A DNA stretch of 64,000 nt from Mucilaginibacter xinganensis (GTDB taxonomy: Bacteria > Bacteroidota > Bacteroidia > Sphingobacteriales > Sphingobacteriaceae), in contig NZ_CP022743.1 in the NCBI RefSeq assembly GCF_002257585.1, positions 4,836,001 to 4,900,000 of the forward strand. Direction: 5' to 3'. Positions 26,048-34,137 of the stretch are shown in pieces. Position numbers and translations under genes: made by a program. Position 1 is the stretch's first letter, and every line of letters starts with the position of its first letter. A model generated the notes under the pieces. It did no database searches. It saw only the letters and a program-made list of their open reading frames with translations, and had not been told where the DNA came from.

Positions 26048-27249
26048 CTAACACTGCAGCAATTAAAAAACATCCTGAACTAACCCCCCTTACGTTGTGG
26101 ATAATGACCATTGCAACAGGCCTGGTGGTAGCTAACTTATATTATAATCAGCCACTGCTTGAGGACATAGCCCGCACTTACCATACTACCCGTGCAAAAG
26201 CCGGGCAGGTTTCTGTGCTTACCCAAATAGGTTACGCTACGGGCCTGTTTTTCCTGGCTCCATTGGCAGATATGGTAAAACGAAAACGATTAATGGTGAT
26301 TGTGTTTGCCTTTATTATTTCCTCGTTATTGCTTACTGCCACAGCAGCATCAATTAATGTACTTATAATTGCCAGCTTCCTGATAGGCGCAACTTCCATG
26401 ATCCCTCAAATATTAGTTCCGATGGCAGCGCACCTGGCCAAACCAAACGAGCGCGGGAAAAAGATAGGCGTTATTATGAGTGGCTTGCTGATAGGAATTC
26501 TTTTGTCAAGAACGTTTAGCGGTTACATTGGCGAATATTTTGGCTGGCGCGCCGTATACTATATTGCGGCTGGTATAATGCTGCTGATGTGGGCAATGGT
26601 AGGTTTGTTTTTGCCGGAGGTTGAACCCGATTACAAAGGTACCTACCGGCAATTAATGGCATCACTGGCGCACCTTGTCAGGCATGAACCCAAACTGCGC
26701 CTGGCAGCACTCCGAGGCGCATTGTGCTTTGCTTGTTTCAGCGCGTTCTGGACAACCATCGTATTTTTATTAAAGCAAAATTTCGATATGGGCAGCAGCG
26801 TAGCGGGCGAGTTTGGCCTGGTTGGCGCATTCGGCGCAATTGCAGCGGGATTAATGGGCAGGTTGAGCGACCGGATGGATGCCTACAAACTATCGGGCTT
26901 TACATTATTACTGATCCTGATCTCATTTATCATATTCATTTTTTCGGCGCATAGCATTATAGGTTTAATAATAGGTGTAATTGTAATGGACATGGGCGTA
27001 CAAGCAACGCATATCTCTAATCAATCTATAATTTTCGCGCTAAAGCCCGAGGCACGCAACCGCATTAATACCATTTATATGGTTACTTATTTTATTGGCG
27101 GATCTGTAGGAACCTTTTTTGCCACACAACTCTGGAAAAGTTACCAGTGGAACGGCGTATGTATTACGGGCATTACCATATCAGTTATTACACTTATTAT
27201 CCATTTTGCCAATCATCCAAAACCAATACAAAAAACTACAACTGTATAG
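26044..27249 (+). CDS. Major facilitator superfamily transporter
   Basis: A 401-residue protein with 12 predicted membrane helices and the MFS loop 2-3 motif A-P-L-A-D-M-V-K-R-K-R (usual form GxLaDrxGrkr) near residue 75. The first helix carries A-N-L-Y-Y-N-Q-P-L-L, characteristic of the MFS group related to the DHA1 arabinose/drug exporters such as YnfM-like proteins in Bacteroidota. Substrate is unknown; efflux of a small molecule is most likely. It stands alone behind a very long AT-rich leader. Confidence 0.9.
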   Translation: MTNTAAIKKHPELTPLTLWIMTIATGLVVANLYYNQPLLEDIARTYHTTRAKAGQVSVLTQIGYATGLFFLAPLADMVKRKRLMVIVFAFIISSLLLTATAASINVLIIASFLIGATSMIPQILVPMAAHLAKPNERGKKIGVIMSGLLIGILLSRTFSGYIGEYFGWRAVYYIAAGIMLLMWAMVGLFLPEVEPDYKGTYRQLMASLAHLVRHEPKLRLAALRGALCFACFSAFWTTIVFLLKQNFDMGSSVAGEFGLVGAFGAIAAGLMGRLSDRMDAYKLSGFTLLLILISFIIFIFSAHSIIGLIIGVIVMDMGVQATHISNQSIIFALKPEARNRINTIYMVTYFIGGSVGTFFATQLWKSYQWNGVCITGITISVITLIIHFANHPKPIQKTTTV

Positions 27250-27442
27250 TTTTTCTGACTACCGTTTATGATTACTGTACTAAAAACCCATACAATAATT
27301 GCAAACCCACTTCCGTCAACAAGTGTTTAAAAATCCCTTTACCACTGATTATCATACAGTTGTAAAATTCATCTGATCCAACAAGCACTTATCGCAAATG
27401 CACCATCCTTTTTTGGCATTAATTTGGAATACTATCTATCAA

Positions 27443-27637
27443 ATGCAATACAGGATGGAACTTGATAGCAAACAGCGCGAAAGCAACGAAAAAGAATGGG
27501 AAAACCCTGTTGAGCCTGCAAACACATCAGATGAGCGGGACAAAGAGCAACTTTTAAGACAGTACAAGGAAGCGAAAAGAAGAAAAGACAACTTGACAGA
27601 GAATCAAAACGACAAAACTGAAAAACAAACTAAATAA
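27443..27637 (+). CDS. Small highly charged hypothetical protein
   Basis: A frame of 64 codons from the ATG at 27443; a second ATG lies at 27455 and the frame opens at 27398. The product is almost wholly polar, rich in Glu, Lys, Asn, Asp and Gln (E-K-E-W-E-N-P-V-E-P-A-N, then L-L-R-Q-Y-K-E-A-K-R-R-K-D), and probably disordered or helical. No family was recognised. A TAATTTGG sequence about 15-25 bases upstream of the ATG resembles a promoter -7 element. It is followed by another small ORF and a terminator. Confidence 0.5.
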   Translation: MQYRMELDSKQRESNEKEWENPVEPANTSDERDKEQLLRQYKEAKRRKDNLTENQNDKTEKQTK

Positions 27638-27664
27638 ACTATTAACTACCAAATAAGCTCACCT

Positions 27665-27826
27665 ATGAAAAATTTAAAAAAACCAGCCGCAAGTAAATTA
27701 TTGGTAAAGTTTGACAACGAATTAATGAGCATTTTGACTCATGACTTAAAATTATTTATGGCAAAAAATCCGTTTTTAGCAAGCAACAAACAGGCTATAC
27801 CACAACAATCGTTGTCAGTAGCCTGA
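27665..27826 (+). CDS. 53-residue hypothetical peptide
   Basis: ATG at 27665, stop at 27824-27826. The product starts M-K-N-L-K-K-P-A-A-S-K-L-L-V-K-F and has a mixed charged and hydrophobic body ending in a polar tail (Q-A-I-P-Q-Q-S-L-S-V-A). There is no signal peptide or membrane segment. The start has an A-rich upstream region (ACTACCAAATAAGCTCACCT) and the gene lies 27 bases after the charged small ORF and just before a good terminator, which argues for a real transcript. No family was recognised, and no modification enzyme sits nearby to support a peptide natural product. Confidence 0.45.
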   Translation: MKNLKKPAASKLLVKFDNELMSILTHDLKLFMAKNPFLASNKQAIPQQSLSVA

Positions 27827-27877
27827 CCATCATATACTATCTACCTACTAAAAACAGTAACATCACCTGTGAAAACG

Positions 27878-27913
27878 ATAGAGCTTTGCAATTTTGCAGG
27901 GCTCTATTTTTTT
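27878..27913 (+). terminator. Rho-independent terminator behind the two small ORFs
   Basis: ATAGAGC (27878-27884) pairs with GCTCTAT (27901-27907), with further inner pairing, followed by seven T (27907-27913). The right arm covers the lpxB stop codon of the opposite strand. Confidence 0.7.
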
Positions 27914-29016
27914 GTGGCGTATTTTATAATCAGTTCGGCAGTTTGGGCTGAAGCGCCGGGTTTACCCATTTTTTCGTCGAGCTTATCATAGTTAGCCAGC
28001 ATCTGCAGGCGATAAGTTTTATTATCGATGATTGCGTTCAGTTCCTCGGTAATTTTCAAGGCAGAACAGTCCGCCTGAATTAGTTCCTTCACTACCAAAC
28101 TATCCATAATCAGGTTAACCAGCGAGATGAATTTTATTTTAACTACCATGCGGGCAATGCCGATGGATATCGGGTGCCCCTTGTAAACTACTACCTGCGG
28201 CACATTAAACAAAGCGGTTTCCAACGTTGCCGTTCCGGAGGCGACAATGGCAGCAGCAGAATTGTAGAGCAGATCGTAAGTTGAATTAAACAAAACCGGG
28301 ATGTTTTTCCCTTCTAAAAACTGATTGTAATAGCCCTTATTAAAGGATGGTGCACCTGCAATCACGAACTGGTGATCCGGGAATTGACCTGTTACACCCA
28401 GCATTGCAGGCAATAAACGGCTGATCTCCTGCTTGCGACTACCAGGAAGCAAGGCAATTATTTTTTTTGATGACAGGCTATTGTTTTTTATAAAATTTTC
28501 ATCCGGCTTAAAATCAGCAACGGCATCAAGCAACGGATTACCTACATAGTCAACCTCCATTCCCCAGGCCCTATAAAAATCGACTTCAAATGGGAGGATA
28601 CAAAACAGGTGATCAACTATGCGTTTAATTTTAAGCACCCGTTTTTGGTTCCAGGCCCAAACCTTTGGCGAGATATAATAGCAAACCAGCAGGTTATTAT
28701 TTTTGGCAAATTCCGCAATCTTTAAATTAAAGCCCGGAAAATCTATCAATATCAAAACATCCGGCTGCCAGGCTCCAATATCAGCCTTGCAAAACTTCAG
28801 GTTTTTTAAGATAGCATTCAGGTTAAGCGCTACCTCAATAAATCCCATAAAGGCCATATCGGCATAATGCTTTACCAGGGTGCCGCCTTCCGCCTGCATC
28901 AGGTCACCGCCAAAAAAACGAAATTCGGCCTGTGGATCTTTCTCCTTTAAGGCTTTCATCAAATTAGCCCCGTGCAAATCGCCCGAAGCTTCGCCGGCTA
29001 CCAGGTAATATTTCAT
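27904..29016 (-). CDS. lpxB: LpxB, lipid-A-disaccharide synthase
   Basis: A 370-residue GT19 glycosyltransferase. The N-terminal V-A-G-E-A-S-G-D-L-H-G-A-N-L and the I-D-F-P-G-F-N-L-K-I and Y-Y-I-S-P-K-V-W-A-W segments are diagnostic. The enzyme joins UDP-2,3-diacylglucosamine and lipid X to give the lipid A disaccharide at the inner-membrane surface. A small membrane-protein gene overlaps its start by 4 bases, and surE lies upstream on the same strand, a common order in Bacteroidota, but here the order is broken by a 438-base stretch with a repeat. Confidence 0.97.
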   Translation of the reverse strand: MKYYLVAGEASGDLHGANLMKALKEKDPQAEFRFFGGDLMQAEGGTLVKHYADMAFMGFIEVALNLNAILKNLKFCKADIGAWQPDVLILIDFPGFNLKIAEFAKNNNLLVCYYISPKVWAWNQKRVLKIKRIVDHLFCILPFEVDFYRAWGMEVDYVGNPLLDAVADFKPDENFIKNNSLSSKKIIALLPGSRKQEISRLLPAMLGVTGQFPDHQFVIAGAPSFNKGYYNQFLEGKNIPVLFNSTYDLLYNSAAAIVASGTATLETALFNVPQVVVYKGHPISIGIARMVVKIKFISLVNLIMDSLVVKELIQADCSALKITEELNAIIDNKTYRLQMLANYDKLDEKMGKPGASAQTAELIIKYATKK

Positions 29017-29276
29017 CGCAGGTGAACTTTAAAGATGAATACCAGCAGCATCACAATAAACGTAGCGAGCATTATACCCCGGGCAGTTTGATCAAACTCC
29101 TTTTTAAGCAATATCCGCATCATAATAAGGTTAAGCGCAATAGCTACAAAGAACGGAAGCGCCGGCTTGTTAATGATATATATGTTGTAGCTGAAGTAAT
29201 AAGCAGTAATCCATGCAATTACCGGGAAGATTATACCCGCTAAAACACCTGTAAAAAAACCATTTTTGTTTAACAT
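29013..29276 (-). CDS. Small membrane protein upstream of lpxB
   Basis: From the ATG at 29276 the product has 87 residues with three hydrophobic segments (about 8-27, 33-52 and 67-84) and a short basic end (F-K-V-H-L-R). The frame opens 21 codons earlier, but that part is not hydrophobic and lies near the repeat. It overlaps lpxB by 4 bases (ATGA type), so the two are translated together. No family name was recognised; a link to lipid A or surface glycolipid synthesis is inference from position only. Confidence 0.7.
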   Translation of the reverse strand: MLNKNGFFTGVLAGIIFPVIAWITAYYFSYNIYIINKPALPFFVAIALNLIMMRILLKKEFDQTARGIMLATFIVMLLVFIFKVHLR

Positions 29277-29409
29277 AAGATGCAAATGTCCAAAAGAAAA
29301 TATGCAATTAACTTGGGTTCGACACCCGCGAACGGTCACCTTAACTTAAACCAACCCTTCTTCAGCACCGTAAGCCGAGGCGCAGGTTTATGTTTCATGC
29401 CAACAAAGT

Positions 29410-29515
29410 GTTCCATTTTTGTAAGTGGAACACCTGGAACAAAGTGAAACATGCTGATTATCAACTATTTCACTTTGTTCCAAAAACAAAACAGTTGTAA
29501 GTAACTGATAATCAA
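29410..29515 (+). repeat. Dispersed palindromic repeat, copy B
   Basis: Shares with copy A (12958-13075, opposite strand) the ordered blocks GTTCCATTTT, GGAACACCTGGAAC, TGAAACATGCTGATTATCA and TGTAAGTAACTGATAAT. Within it GGAACAAAGTGAAA (29436-29449) and TTTCACTTTGTTCC (29468-29481) form a perfect 14-bp inverted repeat with an 18-base loop. It separates surE from the lpxB unit. Confidence 0.6.
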
Positions 29516-29601
29516 ATACTACACTGCCAGCCTGTAGTCGAACTTACGTTAATTAAAATTTGCGCTAATTTAGCTTTTAACGATGAACTATTTAAAGACA
29601 A

Positions 29602-29697
29602 TTAATAAGAGGAGCGTTTACCACCATAAGTATCAACCATTACAAAATGCAAAGGCGAGTTGAAAGATTTGCTAACGAGGTTTGCCAGCGGATACAT
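29602..29697 (-). pseudogene. Coding-like fragment after surE
   Basis: A 31-codon frame (from ATG at 29697; the frame is open back to the surE end) that reads like the C-terminus of a protein: M-Y-P-L-A-N-L-V-S-K-S-F-N-S-P-L-H-F and then V-D-T-Y-G-G-K-R. The composition is that of a folded protein, unlike the surrounding non-coding sequence. It may be a gene remnant left when the repeat entered, or a very short gene. The family was not recognised. Confidence 0.3.
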
Positions 29698-29714
29698 CCC
29701 ACCCTTGTAAACAC

Positions 29715-30488
29715 TTATACCTTAAACTCCCAGCTATTTAAAACAGGTATGGCATGGTGAGCCGTCATATCAAACTGCACCGGCACTACAGATACATAGT
29801 GATGCTCCAATGCCCAAACATCCGTTTCTTCCCCGTTGTCGTTCATTTGAAAAACACCGGTTAACCAGTAATACGGCCGCTTGTGCGGATCCATGCGCTC
29901 ATCAAACTCCTCGGCCCATTTGGCGTTGGCCTGGCGGCAGATCTTTATTCCTTTTATGTGCGCACCAGCCGGAAAATTTACATTTAACAACGTGGCAGTA
30001 GGCAAGCCGTTATCTAAAACCTGCTGTGCAAGTTCCTTCACGTATTTTATACAGTGCGAGAAATCTGCCTGTAACGTATAATCGTCTAATGAAAATCCGA
30101 TTGACGGGATACTTTCAATAGCGCCCTCAACAGCTGCTGACATAGTCCCCGAGTAAAGGATATTAATCGAATTATTTAGTCCGTGGTTAATACCTGACAC
30201 ACACAGGTCTGGCTTTTTGCCTTTAAAGATCTTATTTACAGCGAGCTTAACGCAATCTACCGGTGTGCCGGAGCAGCGATACATTTCCATCCCCTCATAA
30301 ATATCTACCTGGTCTAACCGCAGGGGTTTGCCTATTGTTATAGCGTGCCCCATTCCTGACTGTGGGCTGTCCGGCGCTACTACTACAACCCTGCCAATTT
30401 CGGCCATGGCATCCATTAACGCCTTTATTCCGGGGGCGGTTATTCCGTCGTCATTTACTACAAGAATGGTGGGTTTGGATTTTTTCAT
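29715..30488 (-). CDS. surE: SurE, 5'/3'-nucleotidase
   Basis: A 257-residue protein with the SurE metal-binding start V-V-N-D-D-G-I-T-A-P-G (Asp13, Asp14), followed by V-V-A-P-D-S-P-Q-S-G-M-G-H-A, S-G-T-P-V-D-C-V and S-G-I-N-H-G-L-N (metal-binding Asn). The family dephosphorylates nucleoside 5'- and 3'-monophosphates and is tied to stationary-phase survival. Length is normal. It is cytoplasmic and lies upstream of the lpxB unit on the same strand. Confidence 0.96.
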   Translation of the reverse strand: MKKSKPTILVVNDDGITAPGIKALMDAMAEIGRVVVVAPDSPQSGMGHAITIGKPLRLDQVDIYEGMEMYRCSGTPVDCVKLAVNKIFKGKKPDLCVSGINHGLNNSINILYSGTMSAAVEGAIESIPSIGFSLDDYTLQADFSHCIKYVKELAQQVLDNGLPTATLLNVNFPAGAHIKGIKICRQANAKWAEEFDERMDPHKRPYYWLTGVFQMNDNGEETDVWALEHHYVSVVPVQFDMTAHHAIPVLNSWEFKV

Positions 30489-30635
30489 TAAGCTGATTTA
30501 TTATTTAAAGACTTGAAAGCCATTACAGGCCAGTGTTTCTAAACAGTGCCAAAATTAGTTATATTTGATTTAAGCTTGCTGCTTAAAAGAAAGAAATTAA
30601 CCCTTGTTGACTTATATGTCGGCCAATAGTTGTAA

Positions 30636-30664
30636 CAAAAAAAGGGAAGCTTTTTGCCTCCCCT
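30636..30664 (-). terminator. Terminator of the CsbD-like gene
   Basis: On the minus strand AGGGGAGGC and GCTTCCCT pair (one G-U) around an AAAAA loop and are followed by seven U (complement of 30637-30643). It lies 20 bases after the stop codon. Confidence 0.7.
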
Positions 30665-30684
30665 AACCTTTGATATCAAGCTTA

Positions 30685-30870
30685 TTATAAGCTATTGATC
30701 CATTTTACCAGTTCATCGCGGGATTTACCCGTTTTTTGCTGAAGCTTTCCTAAGGTTTCATCATCCTTACCTTCTTCATGCACCAGGTCATCGTCAGTAA
30801 GATCACCGTAGGCTTGTTTTATTTTACCTTTAACCACGTTCCAGCCGCCTTTTAATTCTAATTTGTCCAT
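30685..30870 (-). CDS. CsbD-family stress protein
   Basis: A 61-residue hydrophilic protein that matches the CsbD pattern: [20 protein letters not shown]-near the start, then D-D-D-L and a G-K-L-Q-Q-K-T-G tail. In Bacillus CsbD is induced by the general stress factor sigma-B; in Bacteroidota its role is not established. It is monocistronic with its own terminator. Confidence 0.9.
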   Translation of the reverse strand: MDKLELKGGWNVVKGKIKQAYGDLTDDDLVHEEGKDDETLGKLQQKTGKSRDELVKWINSL

Positions 30871-30983
30871 GATGTTTTTTATTTAAGATGTATAGTATTA
30901 TAACATCCCGGACATTAATTGGTTTTTAGAAAAGCAAAACAGGATGGCAAAGATCGGTAGCCAAAACCATCAAACAGCTTAAA

Positions 30984-32897
30984 CTATAGCGCACCTTCTT
31001 TAATTTCATCCACCACAGCTGGATCAAGCAAGGTTGACGTGTCACCCAGGTTACTGGTATCACCTTCTGCAATTTTCCTTAAGATCCGCCGCATGATCTT
31101 TCCGGAACGTGTTTTCGGCAAGCCGCTTACAAACTGGATCTTATCCGGTTTTGCAATAGCGCCAATGATGCGCGATACCGTCATGATGATATCCTTACGC
31201 GCAAGTTCGTCATCGCCATGCTTATTAGGACAAACCACAAAAGCATAAACACCCTGCCCTTTTATATCATGCGGGTAACCCACCACTGCTGATTCCACTA
31301 CGCTGCTGTGCATATTAATGGCATTCTCTACCTCGGCAGTGCCAATGCGGTGTCCCGACACATTGAGCACGTCATCAACACGCCCGGTAATCCTATAATA
31401 ACCATCTTCATCGCGTAAGCAGCCATCTCCAGTAAAGTATAAATTCTCATAAGTTGCAAAATAGGTTGTACGGCAGCGTTCATGATCACCATAGGTGGTG
31501 CGTAACATTCCCGGCCACGGAAAGCGGATACATAAATTACCGCTAACGCCGTTGCCTTCAACTATATTCCCATTCTCGTCAACCAGCACCGGCTGTACAC
31601 CGGGCAATGGCAAAGTAGCATACCCGGGTTTTGTTGGCGTAATACCAGCTATCGGCGAGATCATAAATCCGCCTGTTTCTGTCTGCCACCAGGTATCAAC
31701 AATAGGGCATTTGCCCATACCTATCTTTTCATCAAACCAATGCCAGGCCTCCTCGTTTATAGGCTCGCCCACGGAACCCAATTTTCTTAACGAACTAAAA
31801 TTCTTTCCTTTTAATACGTCATCGCCAAAGCTCATTAATGAGCGGATAGCCGTAGGTGCGGTATAAAGTATATTAACTTCGTATTTTTCAACAATATCCC
31901 AAAAGCGCCCCGGAGTTGGCCAGGAAGGAATTCCCTCGAACATTACCGTAGTTGCGCCCTGGCTTAACGGCCCGTAAGCAATATAGGAGTGGCCGGTGAT
32001 CCAGCCGATATCAGCTGTACAAAAGTAAACTTCACCCGGCTCGTACTGAAACGCATTGGCAAATGTATAGCCGGTATAAACCATATAACCGCCACAGGTA
32101 TGTACTACACCTTTTGGCTTTCCGGTTGAACCTGATGTGTAAAGGATGAACAGCATATCCTCGGCATCCATCACTTCGGGCGGGCATTCTAAATTTCCCT
32201 GGGTTTCTATCTTCTGGATCTCATCTTCCCACCAAACATCACGGCCCTTGATCATTGAAACCGGGGTACGGCTGCGGGTAAGCACAATAACCCTTTCAAT
32301 TGTAGGGCATTGCACCAGCGCATCGTCAATAATATTTTTTAAAGGAATTGGCTTGTTACCCCGAAAACCACCATCAGCGGTAATGATCAGCTTACAGGCA
32401 GCGTCATTGATCCTGTCGGCAATAGATTGCGCCGAAAAGCCACCAAATACCACAGAATGAACAGCGCCGATGCGGGCGCAGGCCAGCACCGCGATGGCCA
32501 GCTCAGGCACCATGGGCATATAGATACAGATCCGGTCGCCTTTTTTTGCACCGTTGTTTTTCAGAACGTTGGCAAACTGGCAAACCTTGTCATACAACTG
32601 CTGGTAGGTTAATACCCGGTGATGTTCCTGCGGATCGTTGGGTTCCCATAAAATAGCAGGTTTATCACCCAGTGCTTCCAAATGGCGGTCCAGGCAATTC
32701 TCCGTAATATTAAGTTTTGCACCCTGGAACCATTTAATAGAGGGATCTTTAAAATTCCAATCAAGCACTTTATCCCATTTTTTACGCCACAAAAAATTGT
32801 TGGCTATGCTTTCCCAAAACTGTTCGGGATGCTCCACGCTTTGCTGATAAACTTGTTTGTATTCTTCAAAAGAGGAGATCTTCATTGAGGTTTTCAT
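30984..32897 (-). CDS. acs: Acetyl-CoA synthetase (AMP-forming)
   Basis: A 637-residue adenylate-forming enzyme (633 if it starts at the second Met, 32885). The P-loop-like Y-T-S-G-S-T-G-K-P-K-G, the D-T-W-W-Q-T-E-T-G-G segment, the hinge G-R-V-D-D-V-L-N-V-S-G-H and the C-terminal acetyl-lysine site T-R-S-G-K-I-M-R-R are all present. It activates acetate to acetyl-CoA through acetyl-AMP; the tryptophan in W-W-Q-T-E-T is typical of acetate rather than longer acids. The C-terminal Lys is the usual site of regulatory acetylation. It is monocistronic. Confidence 0.96.
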   Translation of the reverse strand: MKTSMKISSFEEYKQVYQQSVEHPEQFWESIANNFLWRKKWDKVLDWNFKDPSIKWFQGAKLNITENCLDRHLEALGDKPAILWEPNDPQEHHRVLTYQQLYDKVCQFANVLKNNGAKKGDRICIYMPMVPELAIAVLACARIGAVHSVVFGGFSAQSIADRINDAACKLIITADGGFRGNKPIPLKNIIDDALVQCPTIERVIVLTRSRTPVSMIKGRDVWWEDEIQKIETQGNLECPPEVMDAEDMLFILYTSGSTGKPKGVVHTCGGYMVYTGYTFANAFQYEPGEVYFCTADIGWITGHSYIAYGPLSQGATTVMFEGIPSWPTPGRFWDIVEKYEVNILYTAPTAIRSLMSFGDDVLKGKNFSSLRKLGSVGEPINEEAWHWFDEKIGMGKCPIVDTWWQTETGGFMISPIAGITPTKPGYATLPLPGVQPVLVDENGNIVEGNGVSGNLCIRFPWPGMLRTTYGDHERCRTTYFATYENLYFTGDGCLRDEDGYYRITGRVDDVLNVSGHRIGTAEVENAINMHSSVVESAVVGYPHDIKGQGVYAFVVCPNKHGDDELARKDIIMTVSRIIGAIAKPDKIQFVSGLPKTRSGKIMRRILRKIAEGDTSNLGDTSTLLDPAVVDEIKEGAL

Positions 32898-32935
32898 TAT
32901 CTATGAAATTGGTGGCGTAAATTAGTAATTTTTGT

Positions 32936-33100
32936 GTGAAGCGAATAATAAATCAAAGCTTTTTAAAATATTTTAAGAAGTTTAAAATAACCTCGTTCCT
33001 GCTGATATTCGCCACCGTGCAGGCTGGAACAGTAACCGTTTTATTTATATTTTCCCTAACATCATTAACATCCTGTAAACAAGGCGATTCGGATTTATAA
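32936..33100 (+). CDS. Possible small lipoprotein
   Basis: A 54-codon frame with a GTG start and no ATG. It has a basic N-terminus (K-R-I-I-N-Q and K-Y-F-K-K-F-K), a hydrophobic stretch and L-T-S-C-K-Q-G-D-S-D-L, which looks like a lipobox followed by a short polar end. That order is what a lipoprotein signal needs, but the mature peptide would be only about eight residues, as in entericidin-type peptides. The GTG start and lack of relatives known to me keep confidence low. Confidence 0.3.
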   Translation: MKRIINQSFLKYFKKFKITSFLLIFATVQAGTVTVLFIFSLTSLTSCKQGDSDL

Positions 33101-33220
33101 AAAGCAGATCACTTTCGCAGTGAAGTCAACTTTTATTAATTTAATGCATAGTACTACTAACCTTAATTATGTGCAAAACTATCCCTCTAAAACAATTTGA
33201 AAAAATATTTTAAAACAGTA

Positions 33221-33251
33221 TTGCCTATTTCACATAAAATCCTGATATTTG
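33221..33251 (+). promoter_or_regulatory. Predicted promoter of the rpmB operon
   Basis: TTG at 33221-33223, a 20-base spacer, then GATATTTG at 33244-33251, one base off TAnnTTTG. The rpmB ATG follows 40 bases downstream. Motif match only. Confidence 0.45.
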
Positions 33252-33290
33252 CAAACTCTTTACAAAAAGGGATAATTAAAAAGATTTGTC

Positions 33291-33524
33291 ATGTCAAGAA
33301 TTTGTGATCTAACAGGAAAAGGATCTTTAGTAGGTAACAACGTTTCTAACTCAAACGTTAAAACCAAACGCAGATTTCATCCAAACTTAAAACTTAAGAA
33401 GTTTTATATTCCTGAGGAAGATAAATGGATAACCTTAAAGGTATCCACTTCAGCTGTTAAAACTATCAGCAAAAACGGTATAACTGCTTGTATCAATAAA
33501 TTTGTAAAAAAAGGATACATTTAA
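33291..33524 (+). CDS. rpmB: 50S ribosomal protein L28
   Basis: A 77-residue basic protein beginning [10 protein letters not shown], followed by the [14 protein letters not shown] segment, the L28 signature. It is the first gene of a conserved Bacteroidota operon rpmB-rpmG-DUF4295. Length is normal. Confidence 0.97.
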   Translation: MSRICDLTGKGSLVGNNVSNSNVKTKRRFHPNLKLKKFYIPEEDKWITLKVSTSAVKTISKNGITACINKFVKKGYI

Positions 33525-33595
33525 TAGGTTATAATTAAAGGTTAGTGACAAGCGATTGTTACAGCATTTAATTATAACCATAAACATAAAAGGAA

Positions 33596-33778
33596 ATGGC
33601 TAAGAAAGGCAATAGAGTTCAGGTAATTTTAGAATGCACCGAGCACAAAACAAGCGGAATGCCTGGTATGTCTCGTTACATTACTACCAAGAACAAGAAA
33701 AATACGACAGAAAGACTGGAAATGAGAAAATTCAACCCGGTTTTAAGAAAAGTAACTGTTCACAAAGAGATTAAGTAA
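33596..33778 (+). CDS. rpmG: 50S ribosomal protein L33
   Basis: A 60-residue basic protein with [17 protein letters not shown] and [10 protein letters not shown], as in L33. The four zinc-ribbon Cys of the C+ form are missing, leaving only the one Cys, so this is the zinc-independent (C-) type. It lies 71 bases after rpmB and 37 bases before the DUF4295 gene. Confidence 0.96.
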   Translation: MAKKGNRVQVILECTEHKTSGMPGMSRYITTKNKKNTTERLEMRKFNPVLRKVTVHKEIK

Positions 33779-33815
33779 TTGTTACTAGTTTACTAATAAC
33801 GCTAATTAAAAAAAC

Positions 33816-33977
33816 ATGGCAAAGAAAGTAGTTGCAACGCTAAAAGTAGCAGGTAAAGGCAAAGAGTTTTCAAAAGTTATTACAATGGCTAAGTCACCAC
33901 GTACTGGTGCTTACTCATTCAAAGAACAAATCGTAGCTAACGATTTTGTTAAGGATGCGATAGCCGGCAAATTATAA
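33816..33977 (+). CDS. DUF4295 small basic protein
   Basis: A 53-residue basic protein (M-A-K-K-V-V-A-T-L-K-V, then S-P-R-T-G-A-Y-S-F-K and I-V-A-N-D-F-V-K-D). This is the DUF4295 family, found in Bacteroidota directly after rpmB and rpmG, as here. Its constant place in a ribosomal operon and its basic nature suggest a ribosome-associated role, not proven. It was found by reading the frame directly because it is short. Confidence 0.93.
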   Translation: MAKKVVATLKVAGKGKEFSKVITMAKSPRTGAYSFKEQIVANDFVKDAIAGKL

Positions 33978-33999
33978 TAACAATTTTTGATCAAAATAT

Positions 34000-34034
34000 A
34001 AAAGCCATCTTGTTTATACGGGAAGGCTTTTTTT
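34000..34034 (+). terminator. Terminator of the rpmB-rpmG-DUF4295 operon
   Basis: AAAAGCC (34000-34006) pairs with GGCTTTT (34024-34030), with an inner CTT/AAG pairing, followed by a T run. It lies 22 bases after the DUF4295 stop. Confidence 0.7.
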
Positions 34035-34137
34035 GTTGAGGCAATTTTGATGTGCTATTGATTATGTCTGTACCGTTACAATCATCAGGTATTAAATCCG
34101 CACATTTGCATAGCTATACACTTGCACAATAAAAGAT

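Larger units (their letters stand above)
29277..29714. other. Gap between surE and the lpxB unit, with repeat copy B and a gene-end fragment
   Basis: About 440 bases. It holds dispersed repeat copy B (29410-29515) and, next to surE, a short coding-like stretch (29602-29697). The rest shows nothing recognised. Confidence 0.5.
32898..33290. other. Divergent region between acs and rpmB
   Basis: About 390 bases. It holds a possible 54-codon ORF (32936-33100) and the predicted rpmB promoter (33221-33251); otherwise AT-rich sequence with nothing recognised. Confidence 0.5.

Noticed and set aside
29305-29335. GGGTTCGACACCCG, which looks like a tRNA T-arm
   Set aside because: No acceptor stem, D-arm or anticodon arm could be placed upstream; the segment lies in the leader of a small membrane gene.
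31495-31866. 123-codon plus-strand frame antisense to acs
   Set aside because: It mirrors highly conserved acetyl-CoA synthetase codons and has no feature of its own.
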